Below are positions 1 through 9,587 of a DNA stretch of 64,000 bases, in pieces (the stretch's first letter is position 1; each line of letters starts with the position of its first letter). The position numbers were made by a program, and so were the translations under genes. Under the pieces are notes generated by a model. That model saw only the letters and a program-made list of their open reading frames with translations. It was not told where the DNA came from and made no database searches. Source of the DNA: Tsukamurella asaccharolytica (GTDB lineage Bacteria; Actinomycetota; Actinomycetes; Mycobacteriales; Mycobacteriaceae); assembly GCF_007858435.1 (NCBI RefSeq), contig NZ_VIGW01000001.1:62001-126000 (forward strand). The letters run 5' to 3'.

Positions 1-1
1 C

Positions 2-433
2 CCGTCCGCCGTCGCGCTGCTCGTTGCGAAGACCGCGACCGCGTCCGCGCTCGACGTCGAGCTGACCGTGGCCGAGGGCACCGACCTCGCCCGCGCTCCC
101 TTGCCCGACGTCCAACTGCTCACGCTGCTGGGCAACCTGGTGGACAACGCGATCGACGCCGCCGGGCCGGGCGGCTGGGTGGAGCTCTCGGCGTCGAGCA
201 ACGACGGGGACTGGGAGCTGCGGGTCGCCGACAGCGGGCCGGGCATGTCCGCCGACGAGTTCACCCGCGCCCGAACCCGCGGCTACTCGACGAAGGACCG
301 CGGCGCCCGGCTGCACGGCGGCGGGCTCGGGCTCGCCCTGGTCGATCAGGTGGTGCGCCAGGCGGATGGCACGATCGAGGCGCAGCGCGCACCGTCGCGG
401 GTGACGGTGCGCCTGCCGGAGGGAGACCGATGA
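2..433 (+). CDS. Sensor histidine kinase, C-terminal part (CitA/DcuS-like)
   Basis: Partial gene; the frame is open to the left edge, leaving about 143 residues. What remains is the HATPase_c ATP-binding domain, with the N box at DNAIDAA, the G1 box at DSGPGMS and the G2 box at GGGLGLAL. The phospho-accepting histidine, membrane segments and sensor domain lie outside the window. Its stop overlaps the start of the response regulator (ATGA), so the two form one transcript and a cognate pair. The regulator has a CitB/DcuR-type output domain, so a CitA/DcuS-like membrane sensor of a small metabolite is the best guess; the ligand cannot be read from this fragment. Confidence 0.85.
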   Translation, partial: PSAVALLVAKTATASALDVELTVAEGTDLARAPLPDVQLLTLLGNLVDNAIDAAGPGGWVELSASSNDGDWELRVADSGPGMSADEFTRARTRGYSTKDRGARLHGGGLGLALVDQVVRQADGTIEAQRAPSRVTVRLPEGDR

Positions 434-1119
434 CGACGATCCGGGTGCTGGTGGTCGACGACGAGCCGCAGATCGCTCGAGCGCACGTCGAATACGTCCG
501 GCGCGTAGCCGGATTCGAGGTCGCCGGGATCGCCGGCACGGCGGCCGCCGCGCTGGGCGAGGTCCGCCGGTCCGCCGTCGCCGGCCCGCCCGTCGATCTG
601 GTGCTCGCCGATGTGGGACTGCCGGACCGCAGCGGCCTCGACCTCGCGGCGGACCTCGCGGGCGTGCGGCCGCGCCCCGACGTCATGGTGATCACCTCGG
701 CCCGCGACATGGAGACCGTCCGCGGCGCCATGGCGAGCGGCGCGATCCTCTACCTCATCAAGCCCTTCACGTTCGCCGCCTTCGCGGACCGACTGCGCCG
801 CTACCTCTCGTTCCGCGACGCGCTGGGCGGCGGCGACGTGGGCCAACGCGAGGTGGACGCCGCCTTCGCCGCGCTGCGGGAGGCGCCCGCGGCGACGACC
901 GCGCCGAAGGGGCTGGCACCGTCGACCCTGGAGGCCGTGACCGGCGCGCTGCGGCACGCCGACGGGGCCCTCGGCGCCGCCGACGTGGCCGCGCGCACGG
1001 GGATGTCGCGGGTCACCGCCTGGCGGTACCTGGAGCGTCTCGCGGACGACCGGCTGTGCGAGCGGGTCACCGAGTACGGCGGGCGGGGACGGCCGGAAGT
1101 TCGCTACCGGTGGCTGTGA
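430..1119 (+). CDS. Two-component response regulator, CitB/DcuR type
   Basis: 229 residues. The receiver domain (about 1-125) has the acidic pair DD at 10-11, the phospho-acceptor Asp61 in LADVGLPD, a switch Thr/Ser near 89-90 and Lys111 in the IKPF motif. The C-terminal half (about 165-229) is a helix-turn-helix of the DcuR/CitB/MalR kind (DVAARTGMSRVTAWRYLERL), not an OmpR or LuxR domain. It overlaps the kinase gene by 4 bases. The ABC importer genes converge on it and end at 1120, directly abutting its stop, so it may or may not control them. Known relatives regulate uptake or fermentation of citrate and C4-dicarboxylates; the target here is not shown. Confidence 0.9.
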   Translation: MTTIRVLVVDDEPQIARAHVEYVRRVAGFEVAGIAGTAAAALGEVRRSAVAGPPVDLVLADVGLPDRSGLDLAADLAGVRPRPDVMVITSARDMETVRGAMASGAILYLIKPFTFAAFADRLRRYLSFRDALGGGDVGQREVDAAFAALREAPAATTAPKGLAPSTLEAVTGALRHADGALGAADVAARTGMSRVTAWRYLERLADDRLCERVTEYGGRGRPEVRYRWL

Positions 1120-2661
1120 TCAGCGGATCGTCACGCCGTGCAGGTCGATGTACTTGTAGAGGTTCCAATCCAGGCCCTTGACCCGCGCCGGCGAGACGTA
1201 CGTGGCGGGCGAGACCACCAGGTCGACGATGAACTGCTGGTCCAGCAGGTACTCGGTGTACTCGCGCAGGACGGCCGGCCGTCCCGGGCCGGCCTCCGCC
1301 AGTCGCGCGACGAGCGCGGTGTACTCGGGAGCCGAGAAGCCCGACAGGTTGCCCTTCGGTTTGAAGGGTGCGGCGCCCGCCGCGAGCGTCAGCGGGTCGG
1401 ACTGGCCGAAGCCGTGCGGGCCCACCCACAATTGGTGCTGACCGGACTTGAGGAAGGGCGAGAAGGCCGCCTGCTCGCGGGGATCGAGGTCCACCTCCAC
1501 CCCGGCCTCCACGAGATCGTTCTGCACGATCGCGGCGATCGCCGGCGCCGCCGCCAGACCGGTCGGGTAGCTCAGGGTCAGACGACGGGGGCCGCCCGCC
1601 TCGGCGAGCAGGGCCCGCGCCCGGGCGGGATCCTTCCGGTAGTGCGCCGCGGCCGCGGCATCGTATCCGGGTGAGGTGGCCGCCCACGGGGCCGAGCTCG
1701 GCTGGGCCGCGCCGGCGAACACCTCCTTCGCGATCCGATCCCGATCGACGGCGTACGAGATCGCCTGCCGCACGCGCTTGTCCGCCAGCGCCGGCGACGC
1801 GACGTTGGCACCCACGTAGTACGCGGCGTCATCGACGTCGCCGGTCGTGACCCGGTACAGCGACTCGTCCCGGAACTGCCGCAGCGCGCGGGGCGCAGCG
1901 TCGAGGACGAGATCCGACTGGCCGGCGCGAATGGACGTGAGCAATGCGCCCGAATCCCTGACCACTCGCAGGACGACGCCGTCGAGGCGCGCCGGCCCCC
2001 GCCAGTAGTCGTCGAAACGGCGGAACCGCGCGGTCGCCGCGACCTCGCGGCCGTCGAACCGGAACGGCCCCGTGCCCACGAATTCCGTGCCGGCGCGCAG
2101 GCCCGCGGCAGAGTTCTCGTCCACCAGCAACATGAATTCGAGCAGGTCGAAGATGTTGGGAACGGGCGCGGCGAAGCGGAGTACCGCGGTGAGCGGGTCC
2201 GGGGTTTCGACGGCGGTCACCGCCTTGGCGGCCGCCTGCAGCTGCGATCCCGCCGCATCGGACGCGTACACCGAGACCGCGTACGCGACGTCCTTCGAGG
2301 TGAGGGCACGACCGGAGTGGAAGCGGACGTCGTCCCGCAGGCGCAGGGTCATGCTCAGCCCGTCGGGCGCGGCCTCCCAGGATCGGGCCACCGCCGGCGT
2401 CGGCGTCCGGGTGCGGCGGTCGTAGCGGATCAGCGTGTCCCACACCAACAGCCCGATCGCCATCGTCGTGACGGACTGGCTGTAGATCGACTTCGGATCG
2501 ATGTCAGCGAGAGAGCCGAGGACCAGGGTGCCGCCGACGGTTCCCGGCGCGGTGTTCGCCTCCCGCGCCTGCTGCACGGCGGACGTGCATCCGGAGAGCA
2601 CCCCGGCCGCCCCGATTCCCAGCGCCCCCAACAGAACCGAACGCCTCGTCACTCCGCTCAT
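1120..2661 (-). CDS. ABC transporter substrate-binding lipoprotein (SBP_bac_5 family)
   Basis: 513 residues, normal for the family 5 (DppA/OppA/NikA) solute-binding proteins. The N-terminus has a twin-arginine-like RR at 6-7, a hydrophobic stretch, and a lipobox LSGC with Cys25 as the predicted lipidation site, so it should sit on the outer face of the membrane. Internal motifs fit the family: the DDVRFHSG region and GTGPFRFDG. It is the last gene of a four-gene minus-strand operon and its start overlaps the stop of the ATPase gene by 4 bases. The substrate (peptides, nickel chelates or other solutes) cannot be decided from sequence alone. Confidence 0.92.
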   Translation of the reverse strand: MSGVTRRSVLLGALGIGAAGVLSGCTSAVQQAREANTAPGTVGGTLVLGSLADIDPKSIYSQSVTTMAIGLLVWDTLIRYDRRTRTPTPAVARSWEAAPDGLSMTLRLRDDVRFHSGRALTSKDVAYAVSVYASDAAGSQLQAAAKAVTAVETPDPLTAVLRFAAPVPNIFDLLEFMLLVDENSAAGLRAGTEFVGTGPFRFDGREVAATARFRRFDDYWRGPARLDGVVLRVVRDSGALLTSIRAGQSDLVLDAAPRALRQFRDESLYRVTTGDVDDAAYYVGANVASPALADKRVRQAISYAVDRDRIAKEVFAGAAQPSSAPWAATSPGYDAAAAAHYRKDPARARALLAEAGGPRRLTLSYPTGLAAAPAIAAIVQNDLVEAGVEVDLDPREQAAFSPFLKSGQHQLWVGPHGFGQSDPLTLAAGAAPFKPKGNLSGFSAPEYTALVARLAEAGPGRPAVLREYTEYLLDQQFIVDLVVSPATYVSPARVKGLDWNLYKYIDLHGVTIR

Positions 2662-4217
2662 CGGATCCCCTTCCGTCGGGACCGCTGCTCCACCGGGTCC
2701 GGGACCGGGACGGCGGCGACGAGGTCGCGCGCGTACTCGGATCGCGGCGCCGCCAGCACGGCCCGCGCCGGCCCCTCCTCGACCACACGGCCCTGGCGCA
2801 GGACCACCGCGCGGTCCGCCACCTCGCCCACCACCGCCAGGTCGTGGGTGACGAAGACCGCGGCGAACCCGAACTCCGCATGCAGCTCCCGGAACAAGTC
2901 GAGTACGCCCGCCTGCACGGAAACGTCCAGGGCGCTCGTCGGCTCATCCGCGACGAGGAGTTCCGGCGCCGACGCCAGGGCCCGCGCGAAGGCGACCCGC
3001 TGCCGCTGCCCGCCGCTCAGCTCGGAGGGACGGCGCCGCAGAACGTCGCTGGGCAGGCGCACCGCGTCGATCAGGTCGGCGGCGCGCTCCCGCAGGATCC
3101 GGTCGTCGCGTTCGCCCGCGATGTACAGCGGCTCCACCACGATCCGACCGATGTCCCACCGCGGATCGAGCGAGGCGTACGGGTCCTGGTGGATCAGCGC
3201 GCGCCGCGTCGCGCGCACGTCGACGACTCCCGCATCGATCGGCTGGAGCCCGAGCAGGACCCTGCCCAGCGTCGTCTTCCCGGAGCCCGATTCACCGACG
3301 AGACCCACCACCTCACCGCGCCCCACGACGAGATCCACCCCGTCCAGGGCGGCGGTGCCGGCGAACAGGACGCGAATCCCCTCGACGCGCACCACCGGCT
3401 CCGGCGACTCGGGGTCCGACGGGGCGGGGTCCGACGGCGCGGCGGGCAGGCGCGGAACGGCGGCGAGCAGGTCCCGGGTGTACCCCGCCTGCGGATTCGC
3501 GAACAACTCGTCGACCGGCGCACTCTCGACGGTCTCGCCCTGGCGCACGACGGTCACGGTGTCGGCGAGGTCGGCCACGACACCCAGATTGTGCGAGATG
3601 AGCAGCACCGCAAGCCCCTTCCGGTCGCGCAGGTCGCGGAGCAGCGTCAGGATCTGCGCCTGGACGGTGACGTCGAGGGCCGTCGTCGGTTCGTCGGCGA
3701 TGAGGAGCGCCGGCTCGGCGGCGAGGGCGAGCGCGATGACCACGCGCTGCTTCTGCCCGCCGGAGAGCTGGTGGGGGTACCAGTCCGCGCGGGTGTCGGG
3801 ATCGGGAATCCCCACGTCGGCCAGGAGTTCGACCGCGCGGCGCCGGCCGTCGGCGCGCGACACCCGCTTGTGGGCGCGGAGCACCTGGTGGATCTGCCGC
3901 CAGATCCGTTGCGACGGATTGAGCGCCGACTGCGGTTCCTGGAAGACCAACGCTGCGCGCGTCCCTCGCAACTCTCTGAGCTCGTTCTCGGGCCGGCCGA
4001 TCACCTGCTCGTCGCCGAGCTCGATGCTGCCGGTGGCCGTCAACCCCTGCGGCAGGAGTCCGAGGATCGCGAGGCCGGTGAGCGTCTTTCCCGAACCCGA
4101 TTCGCCGACCAGCGCCGTGACGGAGCCCGCGGCGACGGTCAGGTCCAGGCCGTCGACGAGCACCCGGCCGTCGGGGCGGGTGATGGTCAGACCGGTGATG
4201 GTCAGCGGCGCGGTCAT
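2658..4217 (-). CDS. Fused double ATP-binding subunit of peptide/nickel-type ABC transporter (DppD-DppF fusion)
   Basis: About 519 residues with two complete ABC domains in one chain. Domain 1 has Walker A GESGSGKT near residue 38, signature LSGGQKQR and Walker B LLIADEP; domain 2 repeats this with GESGSGKTT, LSGGQRQR and LLVADEP. The start at 4217 was chosen because MTAPLTITGL begins a standard ABC domain and its ATG overlaps the upstream permease stop (ATGA). A longer open frame upstream is a shadow of the permease genes. The fused DppD-DppF arrangement is common in actinobacteria. The two sites would dimerise within one polypeptide to drive import. Confidence 0.93.
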   Translation of the reverse strand: MTAPLTITGLTITRPDGRVLVDGLDLTVAAGSVTALVGESGSGKTLTGLAILGLLPQGLTATGSIELGDEQVIGRPENELRELRGTRAALVFQEPQSALNPSQRIWRQIHQVLRAHKRVSRADGRRRAVELLADVGIPDPDTRADWYPHQLSGGQKQRVVIALALAAEPALLIADEPTTALDVTVQAQILTLLRDLRDRKGLAVLLISHNLGVVADLADTVTVVRQGETVESAPVDELFANPQAGYTRDLLAAVPRLPAAPSDPAPSDPESPEPVVRVEGIRVLFAGTAALDGVDLVVGRGEVVGLVGESGSGKTTLGRVLLGLQPIDAGVVDVRATRRALIHQDPYASLDPRWDIGRIVVEPLYIAGERDDRILRERAADLIDAVRLPSDVLRRRPSELSGGQRQRVAFARALASAPELLVADEPTSALDVSVQAGVLDLFRELHAEFGFAAVFVTHDLAVVGEVADRAVVLRQGRVVEEGPARAVLAAPRSEYARDLVAAVPVPDPVEQRSRRKGIR

Positions 4218-5005
4218 CGGCGGGCCCCCGCGAATCCTCGGGCGATGAGCAGCAGGGCGAGCGACAGGGCGACGATCGCGACCAGCGGGCCCCACGCGTA
4301 CGCCGCGTTGGCATCCCAGTTGTTCACCGCTCCCGCCAGCACCGAGCCCAGGGACGGCGTGGGCGGCCGCACCCCGACGCCGACGAAGCTCAGGGCGGAC
4401 TCGACGAAGACGCCCAGGGAGAGCGCGAGCGCCACCTGCACGGCGAGCGGCTCGAGCGCGTTGGGCAGCACGTGCTTGGTGAGGACGGTGCGCGGCGACG
4501 CGCCGGCGACCCGGGCCGCCTCGGCGTAGGCGGTTCCGCGCAGACGCAGGATCTCGGCGCGGGTCAGCCGGAGGAAGACCGGGGCCTCGGCGACGGCGAT
4601 CGCGAGCACGACGGTGACGATGCCCGGTCCGCGCAGCGCCGTGAGCAGGATCGCGAGGATCAGCGCGGGGAAGGCGAGCACGACGTCGGAGACGCGCGCG
4701 AGGGTGGTGTCGACCACCCGGTGGGTGGTGCTGGCGACGCCCAGCCCGACGCCGACCACCGCCGCGATCAGGACGGCACTGAAGGTGACGAACAGGCTGG
4801 TCCGGATTCCGTACAGCACGCGGCTGAGGACGTCCCGGTTGAGGTCGTCGGTGCCCAGGGGGTGCCCGCCGCCCGGTGGCAGGAGATTCGCTCCGGGGAT
4901 CTGCCGGAGCGGGTCCTCGGGCGCCAGGAGCGGAGCGGCGACGCCGAGCACGACGAGCACCGCCAGCAGGGCGAAGCCGACGACGAGCGTGCGCGGCGCC
5001 TTCAC
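4214..5005 (-). CDS. ABC transporter permease, DppC type
   Basis: 263 residues, predicted polytopic membrane protein. The N-terminus (VKAPRTLVVGFALLAVLVVLG) is followed by the extracytoplasmic stretch typical of DppC/OppC, including HPLGTDDLNRDVLSRVLYG. The EAA-type cytoplasmic loop that contacts the ATPase is visible around YAEAARVAGASPRTVLTKHVLPN. The start is a GTG at 5005 whose bases overlap the stop of the first permease (GTGA); its own stop overlaps the ATPase start. These tight couplings argue for a co-translated operon. Confidence 0.92.
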   Translation of the reverse strand: MKAPRTLVVGFALLAVLVVLGVAAPLLAPEDPLRQIPGANLLPPGGGHPLGTDDLNRDVLSRVLYGIRTSLFVTFSAVLIAAVVGVGLGVASTTHRVVDTTLARVSDVVLAFPALILAILLTALRGPGIVTVVLAIAVAEAPVFLRLTRAEILRLRGTAYAEAARVAGASPRTVLTKHVLPNALEPLAVQVALALSLGVFVESALSFVGVGVRPPTPSLGSVLAGAVNNWDANAAYAWGPLVAIVALSLALLLIARGFAGARR

Positions 5006-5973
5006 ACCGGCCTCCTGGTGGGGTCGAGCAGGCGGTACGCGGCATCGGTGAGGAGAGCGATCACGATGAACACGGTGACCGCCAGGAGCAGGACCGCCTG
5101 CACCACCGGATAGTCGCGCGCCGCGATGCCCTGTCCGAGGAGTTGTCCGAGACCCGGCCAGGCGAAGATCGCCTCGACCAGCACCGCCGAGCCGAGCAAC
5201 TGACCGGCCTGGATGCCGAACACCGTGACGACCGCGGGAAGGGCGTTGCGGGCCGCGCCCCGCACCAGAATCCGGCCCGCCGGTACACCGGCGGCGCGCG
5301 CAGTCAGGACGTACGGCCGCGCCCACTCGGTGCGCAGCGCCTCGGAGAAGAACCGGGTGAGGGTCGAGGCCACCGGTATCGCGAGGCAGAGGGCGGGGAG
5401 CAGCAGATACTGGAGCGTGATCCCGAGGTCGTCGGTGTAACCGCGCGGCGGGGTGCCTCCCGCGGGCAGCAGCGGCCACACGACCGCGAAGAACTCGACG
5501 AGCAGGACGCCGGTCACGAACGGCGGCACTGCGATCCCGATCACCTCGAAACCGGCGATCGCCGAACGCACCCAGGCCGCGCGCGAGGCGACTGCGGCGA
5601 ACGAGAGCACCGCGGCGATCACGACCGCGATCACCAGGGCGGTGATTCCCAGGACGACGGTGTTGCGCAGACCGTCGGCGAGGAGCGTATCGATCCGGCC
5701 CCCGATCACGTAGGAGCGGCCGAGGTCGCCGGTGAGCGCCCCGCCCAGCCACTGCAGGTACTGCACCACCAGCGGCCGGTCGAGGCCCAGCTCGTGCCGG
5801 AGCGCTTCCAGGGTCGCGGGCGAGGCGTCCGCACCGGCGAGCGCCACCGCGGGGTCACCGGGAACCGCGTGCAGCACGGCGAAGATGACCAGGGAGGCCA
5901 GGAGCAGGGTGGGCGCAGCGACCCCCACGCGTCCGGCCGCCGCCGCCACCCATCCCATCGGCCCAGTAAACAC
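5002..5973 (-). CDS. ABC transporter permease, DppB type
   Basis: 323 residues with about six hydrophobic segments; the N-terminal region has the DppB-type sequence LLLASLVIFAVLHAVPGDPA. The EAA-like loop (LTARAAGVPAGRILVRGAARN) precedes the last membrane spans. It is the first gene of the importer operon, reading away from the DNA polymerase IV gene. A second Met lies five codons in and could be the true start. Only about 100 bases separate it from the divergent polymerase start, and these must contain both promoters; I see no clear operator there. Confidence 0.92.
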   Translation of the reverse strand: MFTGPMGWVAAAAGRVGVAAPTLLLASLVIFAVLHAVPGDPAVALAGADASPATLEALRHELGLDRPLVVQYLQWLGGALTGDLGRSYVIGGRIDTLLADGLRNTVVLGITALVIAVVIAAVLSFAAVASRAAWVRSAIAGFEVIGIAVPPFVTGVLLVEFFAVVWPLLPAGGTPPRGYTDDLGITLQYLLLPALCLAIPVASTLTRFFSEALRTEWARPYVLTARAAGVPAGRILVRGAARNALPAVVTVFGIQAGQLLGSAVLVEAIFAWPGLGQLLGQGIAARDYPVVQAVLLLAVTVFIVIALLTDAAYRLLDPTRRPV

Positions 5974-6071
5974 CGCGGCTGCGTGACGCGCGAGCGTTCG
6001 GGTCGAGCTGATCGGAACTTCGGCGACCGGGGGTGCGCTTGCGTGTCGGACCCCGGCGGCATACTGCCGTC

Positions 6072-7283
6072 ATGAGCATGGACGCGCGGGCCGGGGCGTC
6101 GATCCTGCATGCCGATCTCGACTCGTTCTACGCCTCGGTCGAGCAGCGCGATCACCCGTGGCTGCGCGGCCGGCCCGTCCTCGTGGGCTCGGGCGTCGTG
6201 CTCGCCGCGAGTTACGAGGCGAAGGCGAAGGGCGTCCGCTCCCCCATGCCGCACCGCGAGGCCCTGGCCCTGGCCCCGTTCGCGATCACCCAGCCGCCCC
6301 GGTTCGATGCGTACATGGAGGCCAGCCGTCGGGTCTTCGAGATCTTCCGGGACACCACGCCACTGGTGGAGGGCCTGTCGGTCGACGAGGCCTTCCTCGA
6401 CGTGGGCGGCCTGCGCGCCATCCGCGGCACCCCGGTGCGGATCGCCGAGCGCCTGCGCGAGCGGGTGCGCACGGAGGTCGGGCTGCCGATCACCGTCGGC
6501 GTCGCCCGCAGCAAGTTCCTCGCCAAGGTCGCCAGCGCCGTCGGCAAGCCGGACGGCCTCCTGGAGGTCCCGCCGGGAACCGAGCTGCAGTTCCTGCACC
6601 CGCTGCCGGTGCGGCGTCTGTGGGGCGTCGGCCCGAAGACCGAGGCCCGGCTGCACGAGGTGGGGGTCCGCACCGTCGGGCAGATCGCGGAGCTGGGCGA
6701 GCACCGCCTGGCCGCGTTCCTCGGGCGGGGCACCGCGCGGCACCTGTACGCCCTGTCGATGGCGCACGACCCGCGCCGCGTCGACACCGGCCGCAGGCGC
6801 AGATCGATCGGGGCACAGCGGGCGCTGGGACGACGCCCGAAGTCCGAGGCCGAGATCGAGGGCACCGCGCTCGCGATCGTGGATCGCCTGGGCGAGCGCC
6901 TGCGGGCGGCCGGGCGCGTCACGCGCACCGTCGAGCTACGGCTGCGGTTCGACGACTTCACGTCCGTGACACGATCGCGCTCGCTGCACGAGCCGACCGA
7001 CCGGACGGAGGCCGTTCTCGCCACCGCGCGGGCGCTGCTCGACGAGGCGATGCCGCTGGTGCGCGAGCGCGGCTGCACGCTGATCGGGCTCTCCCTCGCG
7101 AACTTGGAAGGCCACGGCGCGGTGCAGCTGGCGCTGCCCTTCGACGGCGGCGAGCACGACGCCGACCTGGACCTCGCGATGGACTCGCTGCGGACCCGGT
7201 ACGGGCGCGCCGCGGTGACCCGCGGCTCGCTGCTGCACCGTCCGCTCGGACCGGATGCGCCCATGCTCACCGAGCAGGACTGA
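6072..7283 (+). CDS. dinB: DNA polymerase IV (Y-family translesion polymerase)
   Basis: About 403 residues from the ATG at 6072. The catalytic carboxylates are in place: Asp15 in HADLDSFYASVE and Asp105-Glu106 in LSVDEAFLD. The helix-hairpin-helix thumb motif appears as LWGVGPKTEARLHEVG. Near the C-terminus QLALPF (about 352-357) matches the beta-clamp-binding peptide of DinB1-type enzymes, which implies recruitment by the sliding clamp. An in-frame ATG at 6033 is possible, but the extra 13 residues look non-coding and the polymerase domain starts right after 6072. It would copy damaged DNA with low fidelity. I see no LexA-type SOS box in the short upstream gap. Confidence 0.95.
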   Translation: MSMDARAGASILHADLDSFYASVEQRDHPWLRGRPVLVGSGVVLAASYEAKAKGVRSPMPHREALALAPFAITQPPRFDAYMEASRRVFEIFRDTTPLVEGLSVDEAFLDVGGLRAIRGTPVRIAERLRERVRTEVGLPITVGVARSKFLAKVASAVGKPDGLLEVPPGTELQFLHPLPVRRLWGVGPKTEARLHEVGVRTVGQIAELGEHRLAAFLGRGTARHLYALSMAHDPRRVDTGRRRRSIGAQRALGRRPKSEAEIEGTALAIVDRLGERLRAAGRVTRTVELRLRFDDFTSVTRSRSLHEPTDRTEAVLATARALLDEAMPLVRERGCTLIGLSLANLEGHGAVQLALPFDGGEHDADLDLAMDSLRTRYGRAAVTRGSLLHRPLGPDAPMLTEQD

Positions 7284-7319
7284 GCGGGCCCGGCCACCGC
7301 GGAACCGCCGCGCGGCGGG

Positions 7320-8597
7320 TCAGGCGGGCGCGAGGAAGGCGGCGAGGGCCGCGGAGTAGTAGCCGATGTCGGCGGCGCCCATGAGCTCGCGGGCGCTGTG
7401 CATCGCGAGCTGCGGCGCGCCCACGTCGACCGTGGTCAGGCCCGTGCGGGCGGCGGTGATCGGGCCGATCGTCGATCCGCAGGGCAGGTCGGCGCGGTGC
7501 ACGTACCGCTGCAGGGGCACGCCGGCCTGCTCGGCGGCGAGGGCGAACAGCGCCTCGCCGTCGGAGTCCGAGGCGTAGCGCAGGTTCTGGTTCACCTTGA
7601 GCACCGGGCCGCCGTTGACCGCGATGTGGTGCGCGGGCTCGTGCCGGTCGGGGTAGTTCGGGTGCGTCGCGTGCGCCATGTCGCCGGACGCCACCGCGGA
7701 CAGGCTCAGTGTGCGCAGGAAGTCCTCGCGGCTGAGGCCGTGCGACAGGCCGATCCGCTCCAGCACTGTGATGAGGAAGTCGGACGCGGCGCCACGATCC
7801 GAGCCCGAGCCGACTTCCTCATGGTCGAACAGCGCCAGCACGGGCACGATCCCGTCGACCGGCGCGACCGCCAGCAACGCCTCGGTGCCCGCGTAGCAGG
7901 TGCCCTGGTTGTCGAGCCGGGGGGCGGAGACGAGCGCACCGCCGGCCCCGACGGTCCGCGACGGCGCCAGGTCGTGCGTCATCAGCTCGAAGCCGAGCAC
8001 GTCGTCGGCGGCGTACCCCTCCGAGGCCGCGACCCGGGCCAGGAAGCCGCCAGCGCCGGCGGCGCCCCAGATCGCGTGCAGGTGGCGCTGCGGATCGAGC
8101 TCGACGCCCTTGCGGTTCTCCGAGAGGTGGATCGCCAGCTGGGGCACGCGCAACAGCGGCTCGTCGATGCGCACGAGCGTGTGCACGACCCCGCCGCCCT
8201 CGCGCACCGCGATCCGCCCGGACACCCCGAGGTCGCGGTCGAGCCAGGAGTTGAGCCACGCCCCGCCGTAGGGCTCGAGGAGCACCTGCGCCAGCCCGGC
8301 GGACTCCGCATCGTGGTGCTGCTTGACCCGCAGGTTGGGGCTGTCGGTGTGGCCGCCGACGATGCGGAACGCGGGAAGCTCCCCGTGCTCGCAGTGCGAC
8401 GAGTCGAAGGCGATGATCGAGCCGCCGCGCACCACGAAGTACCTGCCCGGCCCCGGCCACACGTCGTGCTCGACGAGCTCGGTGTACCCGGCCTCGCCGA
8501 GCCGGCGGGCCACCGTCTGGCAGACGTGGAACGGCGACGGCGAGGCGTCGACGAAGGCGCACAGCCCGTCCGCGGAAGCCCGGTGCGGAGCGATCAC
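7320..8597 (-). CDS. M18 family aminopeptidase (aspartyl aminopeptidase-like)
   Basis: 425 residues from a GTG at 8597. This is a cytosolic di-zinc exopeptidase: metal and catalytic motifs include [12 protein letters not shown] (His83), [16 protein letters not shown] (metal-bridging Asp and general-base Glu region) and the C-terminal LAMHSARE. The start codon overlaps the purQ stop (GTGA), so translation is probably coupled to the purine genes upstream. In mycobacteria a homologous M18 peptidase (pepC) also lies in the purine gene neighbourhood, as I recall. The family removes N-terminal acidic or other residues from peptides; exact specificity is not visible. Confidence 0.94.
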   Translation of the reverse strand: MIAPHRASADGLCAFVDASPSPFHVCQTVARRLGEAGYTELVEHDVWPGPGRYFVVRGGSIIAFDSSHCEHGELPAFRIVGGHTDSPNLRVKQHHDAESAGLAQVLLEPYGGAWLNSWLDRDLGVSGRIAVREGGGVVHTLVRIDEPLLRVPQLAIHLSENRKGVELDPQRHLHAIWGAAGAGGFLARVAASEGYAADDVLGFELMTHDLAPSRTVGAGGALVSAPRLDNQGTCYAGTEALLAVAPVDGIVPVLALFDHEEVGSGSDRGAASDFLITVLERIGLSHGLSREDFLRTLSLSAVASGDMAHATHPNYPDRHEPAHHIAVNGGPVLKVNQNLRYASDSDGEALFALAAEQAGVPLQRYVHRADLPCGSTIGPITAARTGLTTVDVGAPQLAMHSARELMGAADIGYYSAALAAFLAPA

Positions 8598-9268
8598 GCC
8601 GACAACACCGCGTCCAGCGCGGAGTAGAAGATGCCCAGGCCGTCGTCCGACGGGCCCGTGAGCGCCTCGGTGGCGTGCTCGGGGTGCGGCATGAGGCCGA
8701 CGACGCGGCCGTCGGCCGAGGCGATGCCCGCGATGCCGCGCATCGAGCCGTTCGGGTTGCCGGCGGCGTAGCGGAAGGCCACGCGGCCCTCGCCCTCGAG
8801 CTCGTCGAGGGTGTGTTCGTCGGCGACGTACCGGCCCTCGCCCGATTTGAGCGGCACCAGGATCTCGGCGCCCGGCTCGTACCGGGACGTCCACGCGGTG
8901 TTGGTGGCCTCGACGCGCAGCCACTCGTCGCGGCAGATGAAGTGCAGGCCCTCGTTCCGGGTCAGCGCGCCGGGCAGCAGGCCCGCCTCGCACAGGATCT
9001 GGAAACCGTTGCAGATGCCGAGCACCGGCATGCCCTTGCCCGCGGCCTCGACGACCTCGGTCATCACGGGGGCGAGGGAGGCGATGGCGCCGGCGCGCAG
9101 GTAGTCGCCGTAGGAGAAGCCGCCGGGGACGACGACGGCGTCGACGCCCTGCAGGTCGTGGTCCTTGTGCCAGAGCGAGACGGCCTCGCCGCCCGCCCGC
9201 CGCACCGCGCGCGCCGCGTCGACGTCGTCGAGCGTGCCGGGGAAGGTGATGACGCCGACGCGCGTCAT
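8594..9268 (-). CDS. purQ: Phosphoribosylformylglycinamidine synthase subunit I (glutaminase)
   Basis: 224 residues, class I glutamine amidotransferase. The nucleophile is Cys86 in LGICNGFQ, and the His-x-Glu pair of the triad is in [10 protein letters not shown] near 195. It supplies ammonia from glutamine to PurL for conversion of FGAR to FGAM in de novo purine synthesis, in a complex with PurS. The start overlaps the purS stop by 4 bases (ATGA) and the stop overlaps the aminopeptidase start. PurL itself is not in the window. Confidence 0.97.
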   Translation of the reverse strand: MTRVGVITFPGTLDDVDAARAVRRAGGEAVSLWHKDHDLQGVDAVVVPGGFSYGDYLRAGAIASLAPVMTEVVEAAGKGMPVLGICNGFQILCEAGLLPGALTRNEGLHFICRDEWLRVEATNTAWTSRYEPGAEILVPLKSGEGRYVADEHTLDELEGEGRVAFRYAAGNPNGSMRGIAGIASADGRVVGLMPHPEHATEALTGPSDDGLGIFYSALDAVLSA

Positions 9269-9504
9269 GCGTCGACCCGCGTGACGGTGAAGTCCTCGAT
9301 CACGGTGTTGGTGAGCACGTCGGCGGCGATCTTCTCGAGCTGCTCGTCACTGAGGTCACCGTCGATCTCGAGCTCGAAGCGCTTGCCCTGCCGCACATCC
9401 GCGACACCGGCGAAGCCGAGGCGGTCGAGCGCGCCCACGATCGCCTTCCCCTGGGGGTCCAGGATCTCGGCCTTCGGCATCACGTCCACCACAATCCGCG
9501 CCAC
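9265..9504 (-). CDS. purS: Phosphoribosylformylglycinamidine synthase subunit PurS
   Basis: 79 residues, the usual size for PurS. The sequence [20 protein letters not shown] followed by [14 protein letters not shown] is characteristic. It bridges PurQ and PurL. I chose the GTG at 9504 because a purine-rich ribosome site (GAGAGGGAG) lies just upstream and the known family N-terminus begins here; the longer open frame back to 9558 adds non-homologous residues. First gene of the purS-purQ-aminopeptidase operon. Confidence 0.95.
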   Translation of the reverse strand: MARIVVDVMPKAEILDPQGKAIVGALDRLGFAGVADVRQGKRFELEIDGDLSDEQLEKIAADVLTNTVIEDFTVTRVDA

Positions 9505-9587
9505 GTTGCGGCTCCCTCTCGAAATCGACCGCGCGCTCGGGTGTCGATCGCGCTTCACGCCCGAGTTTACCGGCGCATACTGGGCGC

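Noticed and set aside
2658-5045. A 795-residue open frame across the ABC transporter genes
   Set aside because: Only the part from 4217 down is the true ATPase; the N-terminal extension is arginine-rich shadow sequence antisense to or out of frame with the permease genes.
7305-7318. CCGCCGCGCGGCGG palindrome between dinB and the aminopeptidase gene
   Set aside because: Self-complementary but with no real loop; likely a by-product of high GC and not a convincing terminator.
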